Assembly (NCBI RefSeq): GCF_012163135.1
Contig: NZ_JAAVUP010000004.1
Location: forward strand, 124,001 to 188,000
Direction of reading: 5' to 3'
Length of the DNA: 64,000 nt
Origin: Neoroseomonas oryzicola
GTDB taxonomy: Bacteria > Pseudomonadota > Alphaproteobacteria > Acetobacterales > Acetobacteraceae
Shown: in pieces, positions 51,666 to 60,518 of the stretch
Layout: each line of letters starts with the position of its first letter
Position numbering within the stretch: the first letter of the stretch is position 1
Position numbers and translations under genes: made by a program
Notes under the pieces: model-generated
Seen by the model: only the letters and a program-made list of their open reading frames with translations
What the model was told of the DNA's origin: nothing
Database searches by the model: none

Positions 51666-52226
51666 ATGCACCCCCACCCCTTCCACCCCCTCACCGACGC
51701 CGAATTCGCCCTCCTCTCCCGCCACCTCCCCAGCCCCGACCACACCCGCGGCCGCCCGCCCGCCGACCGGCGCCGCACGCTGAACGCCATCTTCTGGGTC
51801 GCCTGTTCCTCCGGCCCCTGGAAGGACCTGCCCGCCGAATACGGCCGCGCCGACACCGCCCACCGCCAGCTCCGCCGCTGGGCGGCGACCGGCCACATGG
51901 ACCTCCTCCTCACCCTCGTCGCCAACCGGGACCGTAGGAAGGACCGCCTATGGAACCGCCTCGCCTGGCGCATCTGCCGCGCCTGGCGGCGGGTTTCGCG
52001 CCTCGTCGGCCTCGGCAGCCTGTTGCTCGCGAAGCGCCTCGGCCTGCGCCCGGCCTTGCCGGCGGCCCCGCGCTACCTGCCGGACCCGAATTTGTCCGAA
52101 ACCGCCCAGGCTCTGGTCCGCCGGGCCTTCGAAAACCCCTGGGCCCAGGTCGTCGGCACCTTCGCGGCGCTGGCGAAGATGATGCGCCTCGCCGGCGGCA
52201 ACCGCCGCCGCTGGCGCCTCAGATAG
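51666..52226 (+). CDS. DUF4096 (IS5-type transposase N-terminal) protein with non-transposase tail
   Basis: A 186-residue protein. Residues 8-80 match DUF4096, the DNA-binding N-terminus of IS4/IS5 transposases: LTDAEFALLSRHLP, GRPPADRRRTLNAIFWVACSS, PWKDLPAEYGRADTAHRQLRRWA. The rest is basic and hydrophobic (RLVGLGSLLLAKRLGLRP) and lacks a DDE domain. GC and codon use are like the host chromosome. It may be a decayed or domesticated transposase fragment. It starts 97 bp after the PIN gene, at the right edge of the island, and no inverted repeats were found around it. Confidence 0.75.
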   Translation: MHPHPFHPLTDAEFALLSRHLPSPDHTRGRPPADRRRTLNAIFWVACSSGPWKDLPAEYGRADTAHRQLRRWAATGHMDLLLTLVANRDRRKDRLWNRLAWRICRAWRRVSRLVGLGSLLLAKRLGLRPALPAAPRYLPDPNLSETAQALVRRAFENPWAQVVGTFAALAKMMRLAGGNRRRWRLR

Positions 52227-52258
52227 GCCCCCATGGACCAAGGGCGGAAAACCGGGTT

Positions 52259-52306
52259 CCGAGGGCCTTTCGGCCCTCGGCGGGGGTCCGGGGGCGGCGC
52301 CCCCGG
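52259..52306 (+). repeat. pair of GC hairpins (second repeat family)
   Basis: Two adjacent stems: ccgagggcc/ggccctcgg with a TTTC loop (52259-52280) and ccgggggc/gcccccgg (52288-52306). The first is the reverse orientation of the hairpin at 45482-45503. Similar modules occur at 45603-45656 and, without the first hairpin, at 48764-48826. It follows the DUF4096 stop by about 30 bp. Confidence 0.75.
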
Positions 52307-52481
52307 GTCTGACGCGCGCACCCGGCCGGCAACTTTGTCGGATACCCCGATTCAGACCTCCGGTGCTCGGCGCGTGCCGCGCCTCCGCCCTGCGGTCATC
52401 GGGGTGCGCGGCGTGCGTGGACACGCACTCCGCGCCGCCCCATCGTGCCCCAAGCACCCGCCGAGCCCCGACCGCACCCGC

Positions 52482-53372
52482 GTGACCGACACCCGAACCG
52501 CCGCCGCTCCCGCGCCCACGCGTCTTCTCGTCGGCATCCTCTTCATGGTCGGGGCGGGCGTGCTGTTTGCCGTCATGGGCGGCTGCGCGAAGCTGCTCGG
52601 GCAGACCTATTCCTCCCTGCAGGTCTCCTGGGCGAGGGCCTTCGGCCACATCATCTTCCTCGCCATCGCCTTCTTCCCCCGCCATGGGCTGGCGGTGCTG
52701 CGCACCCGGCGGCCGTTGATGCAGCTTGGGCGGTCGGCGCTGCTGTTCACCTCGAACCTCGCGCATTTCTTCGCCATCACCTTCATCCCGCTGGGCAAGG
52801 CGGCCTCGATCAGCCTGACGGCGCCGCTGATCGTGGCGATGCTGGCCGGCCCGATGCTGGGCGAACGCACGACGAAGGCGCGGGTGGTGGCCTTGCTCTG
52901 CGGCTTCCTCGGCGTGCTGCTGGTGATCCGGCCGGGCAGCGCGGTGTTCCACTGGGCGTCGCTGTTCGTGGTGCTCTCGGCCGCGTCCTACGGCGTCTAC
53001 CAGATCCTCACCCGCATGGTCGCGGGCATCGAGAGCCCCGAGACCTCGGCCTTCTACAGCAGCACGGTGGGCGCCTTCGGGATGCTGCTGGTGATGCCCT
53101 TCGTCTGGATCGCGCCGGCGGGCTGGTTCGACATCATGCTGTTCTGCGCGCTGGGGGTGCTGGGGGCGCTGGGCCATTACTGCGTGGCGATCGCCTTCGG
53201 CTTCGGCCCGGCGAACGTCATCTCGCCCTTCCAGTACTTCCAGCTGCTGAGCTCGGTGGCCGTCGGCTACTGGATGTTCGCCGAGCTGCCGGACGCCTTC
53301 ACCTGGCTCGGGGCGGCGGTGATCGTCGCCTCGGGCCTCTACATCGGCTGGTCGCAGACGAGGAAGCGCTAG
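52482..53372 (+). CDS. EamA/DMT-family transporter
   Basis: A 296-residue ten-helix transporter of the drug/metabolite superfamily, from GTG at 52482. Two EamA halves are visible: LLVGILFMVGAGVLFAVMGG to GVLLVIRPG, and FHWASLFVVLSAASYGVYQI to ASGLYIGWSQ, with FFAITFIPLGKAASISLTAPL between. It exports or imports small metabolites. Its stop codon shares the palindrome CTAG with the stop of the convergent epmB, so the two genes overlap by 4 bp. Confidence 0.88.
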   Translation: MTDTRTAAAPAPTRLLVGILFMVGAGVLFAVMGGCAKLLGQTYSSLQVSWARAFGHIIFLAIAFFPRHGLAVLRTRRPLMQLGRSALLFTSNLAHFFAITFIPLGKAASISLTAPLIVAMLAGPMLGERTTKARVVALLCGFLGVLLVIRPGSAVFHWASLFVVLSAASYGVYQILTRMVAGIESPETSAFYSSTVGAFGMLLVMPFVWIAPAGWFDIMLFCALGVLGALGHYCVAIAFGFGPANVISPFQYFQLLSSVAVGYWMFAELPDAFTWLGAAVIVASGLYIGWSQTRKR

Positions 53373-54355
53373 GGTGCTCCGACCGGCTTCTTCCCCCCGC
53401 CGTTCGGACGTTCGCGCACGAAGGTCGGGATGGCATGCCCCGGCACCCGTCCGCGCAGGGCGCGCAGCAGGGCAAGGCCGTCCGCGTCCGGCACGGCGAA
53501 GCGCGCGGTCCCCGGCGCAGGGTCCAGCGCGTGCAGATAGTAGGGCTTCACCCGAGCGCGGAGCATGGCGCGGAACAGGTCCTCGAGCGCGGCGGCGTTG
53601 TCGTTGACCCCGCGCAGCAGCACCGTCTGGCCCAGCAGCGGCACCCCGGCGCGGGCAAGGCAGGCCAGCGCGGCCTGCGCCTCGGCCGTGAATTCCCGCG
53701 CGTGGTTGGCATGGACGGCGAGGAAGACGGGCTTGTCCTGGTCCAGCGCCGCCGCCATCGCGGCGTCGATGCGCCCGGGGTCGGCGACCGGGACGCGGGT
53801 GTGGATGCGCAGCGTCTCGATATGCGGCGCCGCCGCCAGGCGGGCCAGGATCGCGCCCAGCCGGCGGGGGGAGAGCATCAGCGGGTCGCCCCCGGTCAGC
53901 ACCGCTTCCTTCACTGCTGGCGTCGCTTCGAACCAGGCGAGCGCGGCGTCGAGCTCCGCCTCGGTCAGCAGGCCGCCATCGGGGCCGACGACCTCGCGCC
54001 GGAAGCAGAAGCGGCAATACACGGGGCAGGCGAGCAGCGGCTTCAGCAGCGCCCGGTCCGGGTACCGGTGGACCACGCCCTTGACCGGGGTGAAGGGGCC
54101 GTCGGCGGTGGGGTCGTCGACCTCGTGCGGGGCGGTCGCCAGTTCGGCGGCGTCGGGGATGTATTGCCGGGCGATGGGGTCGGCCGGGTCGGCCGGGTCG
54201 ATCAGCCGCGCGACGTGCTGCGTGACCGATATGGCGTACCGTTCGGCGACGCGCGCGGCGGCGGCCTCGGCCGCGGGCGGGATCAGCCCGGCCTCGCGCA
54301 GGGCGCGGGCGCTGCGCAGCGTGCGTCCCTGGCGTGTCGTGTCACCGTCCGGCAT
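53369..54355 (-). CDS. epmB: EF-P lysine 2,3-aminomutase-like enzyme EpmB (radical SAM)
   Basis: A 328-residue radical SAM protein. The iron-sulfur motif CPVYCRFC (CxxxCxxC) is in LLACPVYCRFCFRREVVG. EAVLTGGDPLMLSPRRL and FLAVHANHARE match lysine 2,3-aminomutases. At 328 residues it lacks the extra C-terminal part of KamA and matches EpmB, which makes (R)-beta-lysine for EF-P. It is divergent from epmA with 35 bp between starts, so the two share a promoter region. Confidence 0.9.
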   Translation of the reverse strand: MPDGDTTRQGRTLRSARALREAGLIPPAAEAAAARVAERYAISVTQHVARLIDPADPADPIARQYIPDAAELATAPHEVDDPTADGPFTPVKGVVHRYPDRALLKPLLACPVYCRFCFRREVVGPDGGLLTEAELDAALAWFEATPAVKEAVLTGGDPLMLSPRRLGAILARLAAAPHIETLRIHTRVPVADPGRIDAAMAAALDQDKPVFLAVHANHAREFTAEAQAALACLARAGVPLLGQTVLLRGVNDNAAALEDLFRAMLRARVKPYYLHALDPAPGTARFAVPDADGLALLRALRGRVPGHAIPTFVRERPNGGGKKPVGAP

Positions 54356-54390
54356 GGTCGGGCGGTTACTGCAACGCCCCTGTCCGCACA

Positions 54391-55413
54391 ATGCCGAATG
54401 CCCCCTGGAGCCCCGAGCGGCTCGCCGCGCGCCTGCCCTTCCTCGACCGCCGCGCCGCGCTGGTCGCGGCGACCCGCGCCTTCTTCACCGGGCGCGGCTA
54501 CAGGGAGGTCGAGACCCCCTGCCTGGTCCCCGCCCCGGGCGCCGAGGTCCATATCCGCGCCTTCGGCACCCGCTTCGAACCGCATCTCGGCGCGGGGGAG
54601 GGGCGGGGGCTATGGCTGCGGACCTCGCCGGAACTCGCGATCAAGAAGCTGCTGGCGGGCGGGGCCGGGCCGGTCTTCGAACTGGCGCGGGTGTGGCGGA
54701 ACGGCGAGGTCTCGGCCCGCCACGCCCCCGAATTCACCATGCTGGAATGGTATCGCCCGGGCCTGTGCTTCGAGGGCCTCATGGACGAGACGGAAGCCTA
54801 TGTCCGCGCCGTCTGCCCGTCGGTGGTCGCGCATGAGGGCGTCGCGACCGACCTGCGCCTGCCCTTCGAGCGGCTGACCATGGCCGAGGCCTTTCGCCGC
54901 CACTGCAACGGCCTCGACATCCTGGCGACCGAGGGCGATGCGGCGCGGCTGCATGCGGCCGCCGCGGCGGCGTGGCTGCCGCCCCATGCGGACGAATCCT
55001 GGGAGGACCTGTTCTTCCGCCTGCTGCTGGAACGGGTAGAACCCGCGATCGGCCGCGGGCGCGCGACCTTCCTCACGCATTGGCCGGCCCCCCAGGCGGC
55101 GCTCGCCCGGCGCGACCCGGCCGACCCCCGCGCCGCGCTGCGCTTCGAATTGTTCGTCGCCGGGATCGAACTCGCCAACGCCTTCGACGAGCTGACCGAC
55201 CCCGCCGAGCAGCGCCTGCGCTTCGAGGAAGCGAACGCCGAGCGCCGCCGCATCACCGGCGAGCATGGCTGGGAGGTGGACGAGGATTTCCTCGCCGCGC
55301 TGGACCAGGGGCTGCCGCCGACGGCCGGGATCGCGCTAGGCTTCGACCGGCTGGCGATGCTCGCCGCCGGCGCGCCGCGGATCGAGGACGTGCTGTGGCT
55401 GCCCCTGGCATGA
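54391..55413 (+). CDS. epmA: EF-P lysine aminoacylase EpmA (GenX/PoxA)
   Basis: A 340-residue class II synthetase catalytic core without the anticodon-binding domain of LysS. Motif 2 is visible as FELARVWRNGEVSARHAPEFTMLEWY and motif 3 as AGIALGFDRLAML. It attaches beta-lysine to Lys34 of EF-P. Start at 54391 gives MPNAPWSPERLAARLPF. Together with epmB and efp the complete beta-lysylation pathway is inside 6.5 kb of this window. Confidence 0.93.
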   Translation: MPNAPWSPERLAARLPFLDRRAALVAATRAFFTGRGYREVETPCLVPAPGAEVHIRAFGTRFEPHLGAGEGRGLWLRTSPELAIKKLLAGGAGPVFELARVWRNGEVSARHAPEFTMLEWYRPGLCFEGLMDETEAYVRAVCPSVVAHEGVATDLRLPFERLTMAEAFRRHCNGLDILATEGDAARLHAAAAAAWLPPHADESWEDLFFRLLLERVEPAIGRGRATFLTHWPAPQAALARRDPADPRAALRFELFVAGIELANAFDELTDPAEQRLRFEEANAERRRITGEHGWEVDEDFLAALDQGLPPTAGIALGFDRLAMLAAGAPRIEDVLWLPLA

Positions 55414-55482
55414 CGCCGGGGCGGGTTGCCTTGGCGGGTGGCCTCGCGTCTATAAGCCCTGCCGGAACAGAGCACGGGGTCG

Positions 55483-56184
55483 ATGGCGATCGGATCTAAA
55501 CGCAGCCGGGAACGCAGGCGCCGCAACGCGCAATTCGCCGCGCGCGCGGCGAAGTGGGTGACGGTGCTCGCCATCTTCCTGGGCCTGGGCTTCTGGTCGT
55601 ACCGGACGGGCCTCGACCTGGCGCGGGCCGAGGTCACGGGCCTCGAGGAACGGATCGAGACCCAGGGCAACGAGATACGCGACCTGCATTCCCGCAACGC
55701 CCAGCTGGAAGGCGAACTGCGCCAGTCCCGCGCCGACAACGCCGCGCTACAGGCGCGCTACCGGCGGGACGTGCCGGCGGGCGATGCGGCGGCGCTGTTC
55801 TCGCTGGCCCAGCAGCGCATCGCCGCCGGCATCCCGCGCGAGCGCGTCGAGCAGGTGCTGCGCGACGCCGCCCCGGTCCGCCGCTGCGAGGCGCGCGGCA
55901 CCTCCCGCCGCTTCGCCATCGTCTACGGCACCCGCATCCCGGAGAATTCCGGCATCGAACTGGCCGAGGGCCTGGTCCGCGTCGTGGTCAGCACCGCGAA
56001 CCAGACGGATGAGATCAACCGCACGGCGAATGTCGTGGTGACGGTGGCGGGGCAGGACCCGCAGACCTTCACCGGCCTGCCGCAGCGCCAGGTGGTGGTG
56101 CTCGGCAATGCGGAACTGGCGCTGAGCGTGACCTCGGAGATCCGCGGCTTCGCGACCGCCGCGCTGACGAATTGCGGGTCGTGA
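55483..56184 (+). CDS. single-pass coiled-coil hypothetical protein
   Basis: A 233-residue protein. After a basic N-terminus (SKRSRERRRRNAQFAAR) comes one membrane helix (VTVLAIFLGLGFWSYRTGL), a coiled coil at about 45-90 (VTGLEERIETQGNEIRDL), and a periplasmic beta-rich domain (RFAIVYGTRIPENSGIELAEG). It could be an envelope assembly factor. Family unknown. The stop overlaps the cytochrome c region by a few bases, suggesting one transcript with it. Confidence 0.75.
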   Translation: MAIGSKRSRERRRRNAQFAARAAKWVTVLAIFLGLGFWSYRTGLDLARAEVTGLEERIETQGNEIRDLHSRNAQLEGELRQSRADNAALQARYRRDVPAGDAAALFSLAQQRIAAGIPRERVEQVLRDAAPVRRCEARGTSRRFAIVYGTRIPENSGIELAEGLVRVVVSTANQTDEINRTANVVVTVAGQDPQTFTGLPQRQVVVLGNAELALSVTSEIRGFATAALTNCGS

Positions 56185-56186
56185 CG

Positions 56187-56498
56187 ATGCGCGCCCTGGC
56201 CCTGTTCGCCCTGCTCGTCGCCGCCTGCACCGCGCCGGGCGATGCGCAGGACGTGGCCCAGGGCGAACGCCTGGCGACCGAGCGCTGCGGATCCTGCCAC
56301 GCGGTCGGCCGCACGGGGACGAGCCCACGGCCGAACGCACCGGCCTTCCGCGACCTGCACCGTCGCTATCCGGTCGACGACCTCGCCGAGGCGCTGGCCG
56401 AGGGCATCGTCACCGGCCATCCCGACATGCCGGAACAGTCCTTCAGCCAGCCCGAGATCAACGCCCTGCTGGCCTATCTCCGCAGCCTGGAGCGTTAG
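56187..56498 (+). CDS. cytochrome c lipoprotein
   Basis: A 103-residue exported c-type cytochrome. Haem motif CGSCH is at about 35-39, with the distal methionine likely in HPDMPEQSF. The leader MRALALFALLVAACTAP ends in a lipobox-like LVAAC, so the protein may be lipid-anchored. The ATG at 56187 is preferred over the GTG at 56181, which would overlap the upstream stop. It converges on the TauD gene, sharing TTAG for both stops. Confidence 0.88.
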   Translation: MRALALFALLVAACTAPGDAQDVAQGERLATERCGSCHAVGRTGTSPRPNAPAFRDLHRRYPVDDLAEALAEGIVTGHPDMPEQSFSQPEINALLAYLRSLER

Positions 56499-57340
56499 GC
56501 CGGCACATCGCCGAGCAGGGTGATGCGGTGCATCTCCCGCCGCTGGCCGTGGTAGTCGTTCACCGGATAGTGTTGCACCGCGCGGTTGTCCCAGAAGGCC
56601 AGCGAGCCCGGCGCCCAGCGGAAGCGGCAGGTGAATTCCGGCTTGGTGATGTGGGCGAACAGGTAGTCGAGCAGCGCCTTCGATTCCTCGACCGTCCAGC
56701 CCTCGAACTGCGCGGTGTGGCCGAGGTTGACGTAGAGCGCGCGGCGCCCCGTCTCGGGATGCGTGCGGACCACGGGATGCGAGGCTTCCAGCACCTCGGC
56801 GTTCGTCACCGCGCCGCGTTCCTTCTGCCGGTCCTCGCGCGTCTTGGACGCATCGGCCTTCTTCGAGGAATTGATCGCGCGCAGCCCGTCGAGCGTCGCG
56901 CGCAGGCCCGGCGACAGCGCCTCGTAGGCCGCGCGCGCATCGGCGAAGAGCGTGTCGCCGCCGGCCGCCGGCACCTCGCGCGCGACCAGCATCGTCGCCA
57001 TCGGCGGACGCTCGAGATAGGCGGTGTCGGAATGCCAGACGCCGCCGAAGTTGATGCGCTCGTGCGGTTCCTTGATGACCGGCGTGATCTGCGGGAAGCC
57101 GTCCAGGCCGCGCACGAAGGGGTATTCGACGGGCGTGCCGAACTTGCGCGCGACGTCGAGGAAGCGCGCCGGCGGAAGGTCCGCATCGCGCAGGAAGATC
57201 ACGCCGTGTTCGAGCCAGATGGCGCGCAATTCGGCGGCGGTGCGATCGTCGAGCCCGTCCCGCAGGTCGAGGCCCGAGACCTCCGCCCCGCAGGATCCCG
57301 AGGCGCGCGTGACGATGAGGCGCTGCGCGGTGATGGACAT
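56495..57340 (-). CDS. TauD/TfdA-family alpha-ketoglutarate dioxygenase
   Basis: A 281-residue non-haem iron(II) dioxygenase. The metal triad is visible as HSD in GGVWHSDTAYLERPP and the distal His in RREMHRITLLGD; the 2-oxoglutarate arginine follows in the same region. Start at 57340 follows GGAGGGAAGC. The family oxidises taurine, alkyl sulfates, 2,4-D and other small acids; no sulfonate transporter is nearby, so the substrate is open. Confidence 0.92.
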   Translation of the reverse strand: MSITAQRLIVTRASGSCGAEVSGLDLRDGLDDRTAAELRAIWLEHGVIFLRDADLPPARFLDVARKFGTPVEYPFVRGLDGFPQITPVIKEPHERINFGGVWHSDTAYLERPPMATMLVAREVPAAGGDTLFADARAAYEALSPGLRATLDGLRAINSSKKADASKTREDRQKERGAVTNAEVLEASHPVVRTHPETGRRALYVNLGHTAQFEGWTVEESKALLDYLFAHITKPEFTCRFRWAPGSLAFWDNRAVQHYPVNDYHGQRREMHRITLLGDVPA

Positions 57341-57363
57341 GCTTCCCTCCGTTTGCGCGGAGG

Positions 57364-58098
57364 TTACGCTGCCCCCTGCAGGCGCGCCAGGAGGGCCGGC
57401 GCGTCCTCGCGCGGCAGCGCGTAGAAGACGAAGACGTACGGGTCCGACGCTTCGAACACCGAAGGATCGGGCGAGGCGCGCTGCATCGTCGCGCGATCGA
57501 GTGCGGCGACCGGGAACCATTCCCCGCCCAGTTCGAACAGCACCTCGTAGCCGAGCGCATCGAGATAGGCGGGCACCGCCCAGGTGCTGCCCTCGCGGTG
57601 GCGTTCCTCGATCTCGAGCGTCATCACCGGGCGGCAGCGCAGCAGCGTCTCGCGCGCGCCGCGCAGGATCTCGTATTCGGCGCCCTCGGCGTCGACCTTC
57701 ATCGCGGTGAGGTCCGCGAGACCGAGATCGTCCAGCCGTTCGACCGGCACGGCGAAGCGCTCGACGGTCACGCGCGCGGACAGATGCGCCGCGTAGTCCT
57801 TGGCCGTGCTCGCCCATTGTTCCTGCGCGACCCCGTCGAGCACCGGCATGGCGAGCACGATCTCCCCCACGCTGTCGCCCAGCGCCGCCGCGCGGCAGTC
57901 GACATGCGCGGGCGCGGTCCCGAAGGCGCCGCGCAGCGCCGCCTGCAACCGCGCGAAGGCGGGCGGCAGGGGTTCGAAGGCGATCACGCGGGACCCGGGC
58001 AGGCGCGCCAGGGGGATGGTGATCAGCCCATCATGGGCGCCGACATCGACCAGCGTGCCGGGGCGATGGAGCAGGGTGTGGAAGCGGGTCTCGTCCAT
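57364..58098 (-). CDS. FkbM-family methyltransferase
   Basis: A 244-residue SAM-dependent methyltransferase of the FkbM type. GTLVDVGAHDGLITIPLARL is the SAM loop, VIAFEPLPPAFARLQ the acidic second strand, and LTAMKVDAEGAEYEILRGA the FkbM signature. Such enzymes O-methylate sugars in polysaccharide or glycolipid. It lies 23 bp upstream of the TauD gene on the same strand and may share its transcript. Confidence 0.9.
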   Translation of the reverse strand: MDETRFHTLLHRPGTLVDVGAHDGLITIPLARLPGSRVIAFEPLPPAFARLQAALRGAFGTAPAHVDCRAAALGDSVGEIVLAMPVLDGVAQEQWASTAKDYAAHLSARVTVERFAVPVERLDDLGLADLTAMKVDAEGAEYEILRGARETLLRCRPVMTLEIEERHREGSTWAVPAYLDALGYEVLFELGGEWFPVAALDRATMQRASPDPSVFEASDPYVFVFYALPREDAPALLARLQGAA

Positions 58099-58211
58099 GG
58101 TCCATGGCCTTAGCAACCGGCGGGCGATCGCCCCAGCAGTTTTCGCCTCCCGTGGACCGGCGCCGGCGCCGGCGCCGCCTATGCTGCCCGGCCCGCTCAG
58201 AGGACCACCGC

Positions 58212-59846
58212 ATGGCCGGCCCGGACCGTCGTGCCCTGTTCACCGCCGCGCCGCTGGCGCTCGCCGCCCTGCCCGCCGCCGCGCAGGCGCCGGGGACGGG
58301 GCGCGTCACGCCCGAGGCTTTCGGCGCCCGCGGCGACGGCCAGGCCGACGATGCGCGCGCCATCCAGGCGGCGATCAATGCGTTGGGGCCGCAGGGCGGG
58401 GTGCTGGTGCTCGCCGCGCGGACCTACCGCGTGGATCGCGGGCTGCGGCTGGATCCGACACGGGTGTCGGTCAGCGGCGCGCGGGCGGTGCTGGACGGGC
58501 GCCGCCTGCCGGCGGGGACGGCGCTGCTGACCGTGACGGCGCCCGCCGATGCGCCGCAATACGACCACGGACCGCAGGTGATCGAGGGGCTGATCCTGCG
58601 CGGCCCCGGATCCCGCGGCGCCTCGACCGGCATCGCGATGGCCACCGCGGCGGAGACGCGGTCGAGCCGGATCACGCTGCGCAACCTCTCGATCTCGGAT
58701 TTCGGCACGGGCATCGACTACGGGGCGAAGACCTATCTCTGCCAGGGCTACAGCCTGCAGGTGCATGGCTGCCGCACCTGCCTCGCCTTCACCAGCAACG
58801 ACGACGCCGGCGAGAACATGTCCTTCTACGGCTGCACGCTGGGCAACTCGGACGTCGCGGTGGCGAACCGCTCCGGTTCGATGGCGATCTTCCAGGGCTG
58901 CGCCTTCGACTATTGCCGTCAATGGTTCGTGGGATCCGGCCTGAACCAGTTCTTCGGCTGCTGGTTCGAGAAGCACCGGCCGACGGCGGAGAATGACATT
59001 CCCTTCGACCTCGTCGCCGGGAACCTGCTGCTGCAGGGCGGTGGCATCCAGATCTCCGGCGTCAATTTCGCGCAGGGCAACCGCAACCGCTTCATGTTCA
59101 TGGCGCGCGACCGCCAGGCGCGCATCGTGCTGCGCGACTGCTTCGCCTGGAACTGGCGCACCGCGAGCGGCGTGCTGGCGGGCGGGGAGGGCAGCATCCT
59201 GATCGACGGCATGGCCGGGCAGGGCAACCGCCACGTCCCGGCCATCACCAAGGACGACAGGCGCCACAACGTGTTCGGCGATGCCGGGCGCTTCGGTGGG
59301 GAAACGCTGACGCTGCCCTGCTGGGTCGGCGGTGCGGGGACTCAGCGCGAGAGTGCGCATCTCGTCCGCTGGAATACCGCGCGCGGGGAAGCGGCGCTGT
59401 CCACCACGCGTCCCCGAAACGGGCCGCGCTGCCTGCGCATCCTGAAGGAGGTCGGCGGCGGGACGGACTTCACCTTCAGCGTCGCGGCGCCGATCCGTCC
59501 GGGCCAGGGCTTCGGGGCCGCGCTGTGGTACCGCGTCGAGGGCCCCGGGCCACTCGGACCGATCTGGTTCCAGGTCTTCTGGGCCCGCCACCTCGCGACC
59601 GATGCGCATGGCGTCATGCGCTTCGGCGAGACGCAGTTCTGGGGCGAGGTGCAGACGCCCGCCGCGGCCGCCGAGGTCGCCGACTGGCGGGAGGTGCGCT
59701 TCAACAGCCGGAGCCTCGACCAGACCGCCACCGCGCCGCAGGAGGCGCCGGCCTGGGCGACGCATGTGCTGATCACCACGTCGATGGTGTCGGTGGGGGC
59801 GGGGACGGAACTTTTTCTCGCCGATGTCGGCGGGTGGACGATGTAG
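58212..59846 (+). CDS. exported right-handed beta-helix protein (pectate-lyase-3 superfamily)
   Basis: A 544-residue exported protein. The signal MAGPDRRALFTAAPLALAAL has a twin-arginine-like start. The mature part begins VTPEAFGARGDGQADDARAIQAAI, the standard opening of pectate-lyase-superfamily beta-helices found in GH28 and phage tail-spike enzymes. Coils extend to about 400. The last 140 residues look like a separate beta-sandwich (LRILKEVGGGTDFTFSVAAP). It is probably a polysaccharide lyase/hydrolase or surface adhesin. No catalytic residues are evident. Confidence 0.82.
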   Translation: MAGPDRRALFTAAPLALAALPAAAQAPGTGRVTPEAFGARGDGQADDARAIQAAINALGPQGGVLVLAARTYRVDRGLRLDPTRVSVSGARAVLDGRRLPAGTALLTVTAPADAPQYDHGPQVIEGLILRGPGSRGASTGIAMATAAETRSSRITLRNLSISDFGTGIDYGAKTYLCQGYSLQVHGCRTCLAFTSNDDAGENMSFYGCTLGNSDVAVANRSGSMAIFQGCAFDYCRQWFVGSGLNQFFGCWFEKHRPTAENDIPFDLVAGNLLLQGGGIQISGVNFAQGNRNRFMFMARDRQARIVLRDCFAWNWRTASGVLAGGEGSILIDGMAGQGNRHVPAITKDDRRHNVFGDAGRFGGETLTLPCWVGGAGTQRESAHLVRWNTARGEAALSTTRPRNGPRCLRILKEVGGGTDFTFSVAAPIRPGQGFGAALWYRVEGPGPLGPIWFQVFWARHLATDAHGVMRFGETQFWGEVQTPAAAAEVADWREVRFNSRSLDQTATAPQEAPAWATHVLITTSMVSVGAGTELFLADVGGWTM

Positions 59847-59850
59847 GCGC

Positions 59851-60477
59851 TCAGGCCGCCGCGATGGCTGCGTTCATCGCCCGCACGCCGGCGGCCGGCC
59901 CGTCCGGATGGTTCCACACCGCGCCCACCACGGCGAGGAAATCCGCCCCCGCGCGTACCAGCGGGGCGCAGTTCTGCGCCGTGATGCCGCCGATCGCGAC
60001 GCAGGGGATCTCCATCATCTGCGACCACCATTCGAGGATCTCGGGCGCCGCGTGGTGCACGACCTCCTTCGTGTCGGTGGGGAAGAAGGCGCCGAAGGCG
60101 ACGTAGTCGGCGCCGAGCTCGCCCGCTTCCATCGCGAGGTGCCGCGAGGCATGGCAGGTGATGCCGAGGATCTTTCCCTCGAGCAGCTTGCGCGCGCCCG
60201 CGTGGTCGCCGTCCGTCTGGCCGAGATGCGCGCCGTCGCAGCCCAGCGCATGGGCGAGCTTCGCATCGTCGTTGAGGATGAAGGCGACGTCGCGCGCGTG
60301 GCAGACCGGCATCAGCGCCTCGGTCGCGCGCCTGATGTCGTCCGGCGCCGCGTCCTTCAGCCGCAGCTGCAGGCAGGCGACGTCCCCGGCATCGAGCGCC
60401 GCGCCGAGCGTGTCGCGGAAGCCCTGCGGGTCGAGCCGCGGCGGGGTGATGAGGTAGAGGCGGCAGGCGTCGGTCAT
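59851..60477 (-). CDS. thiE: thiamine phosphate synthase ThiE
   Basis: A 208-residue TIM-barrel enzyme. [33 protein letters not shown] (pyrophosphate-binding QLRxK), [26 protein letters not shown] and [11 protein letters not shown] follow the ThiE pattern. It couples hydroxymethylpyrimidine diphosphate with thiazole phosphate. It lies 41 bp after the TPR gene on the same strand. No TPP riboswitch is recognisable before it, and no other thi genes are present. Confidence 0.9.
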   Translation of the reverse strand: MTDACRLYLITPPRLDPQGFRDTLGAALDAGDVACLQLRLKDAAPDDIRRATEALMPVCHARDVAFILNDDAKLAHALGCDGAHLGQTDGDHAGARKLLEGKILGITCHASRHLAMEAGELGADYVAFGAFFPTDTKEVVHHAAPEILEWWSQMMEIPCVAIGGITAQNCAPLVRAGADFLAVVGAVWNHPDGPAAGVRAMNAAIAAA

Positions 60478-60518
60478 GGCGCTTCCTTCGCGCGCTTCGG
60501 GGGCTTTGGGAAGCGTGG

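Noticed and set aside
60478..60518. TPP riboswitch before thiE
   Set aside because: Only 41 bp separate thiE from the upstream gene and no THI-box sequence is visible.
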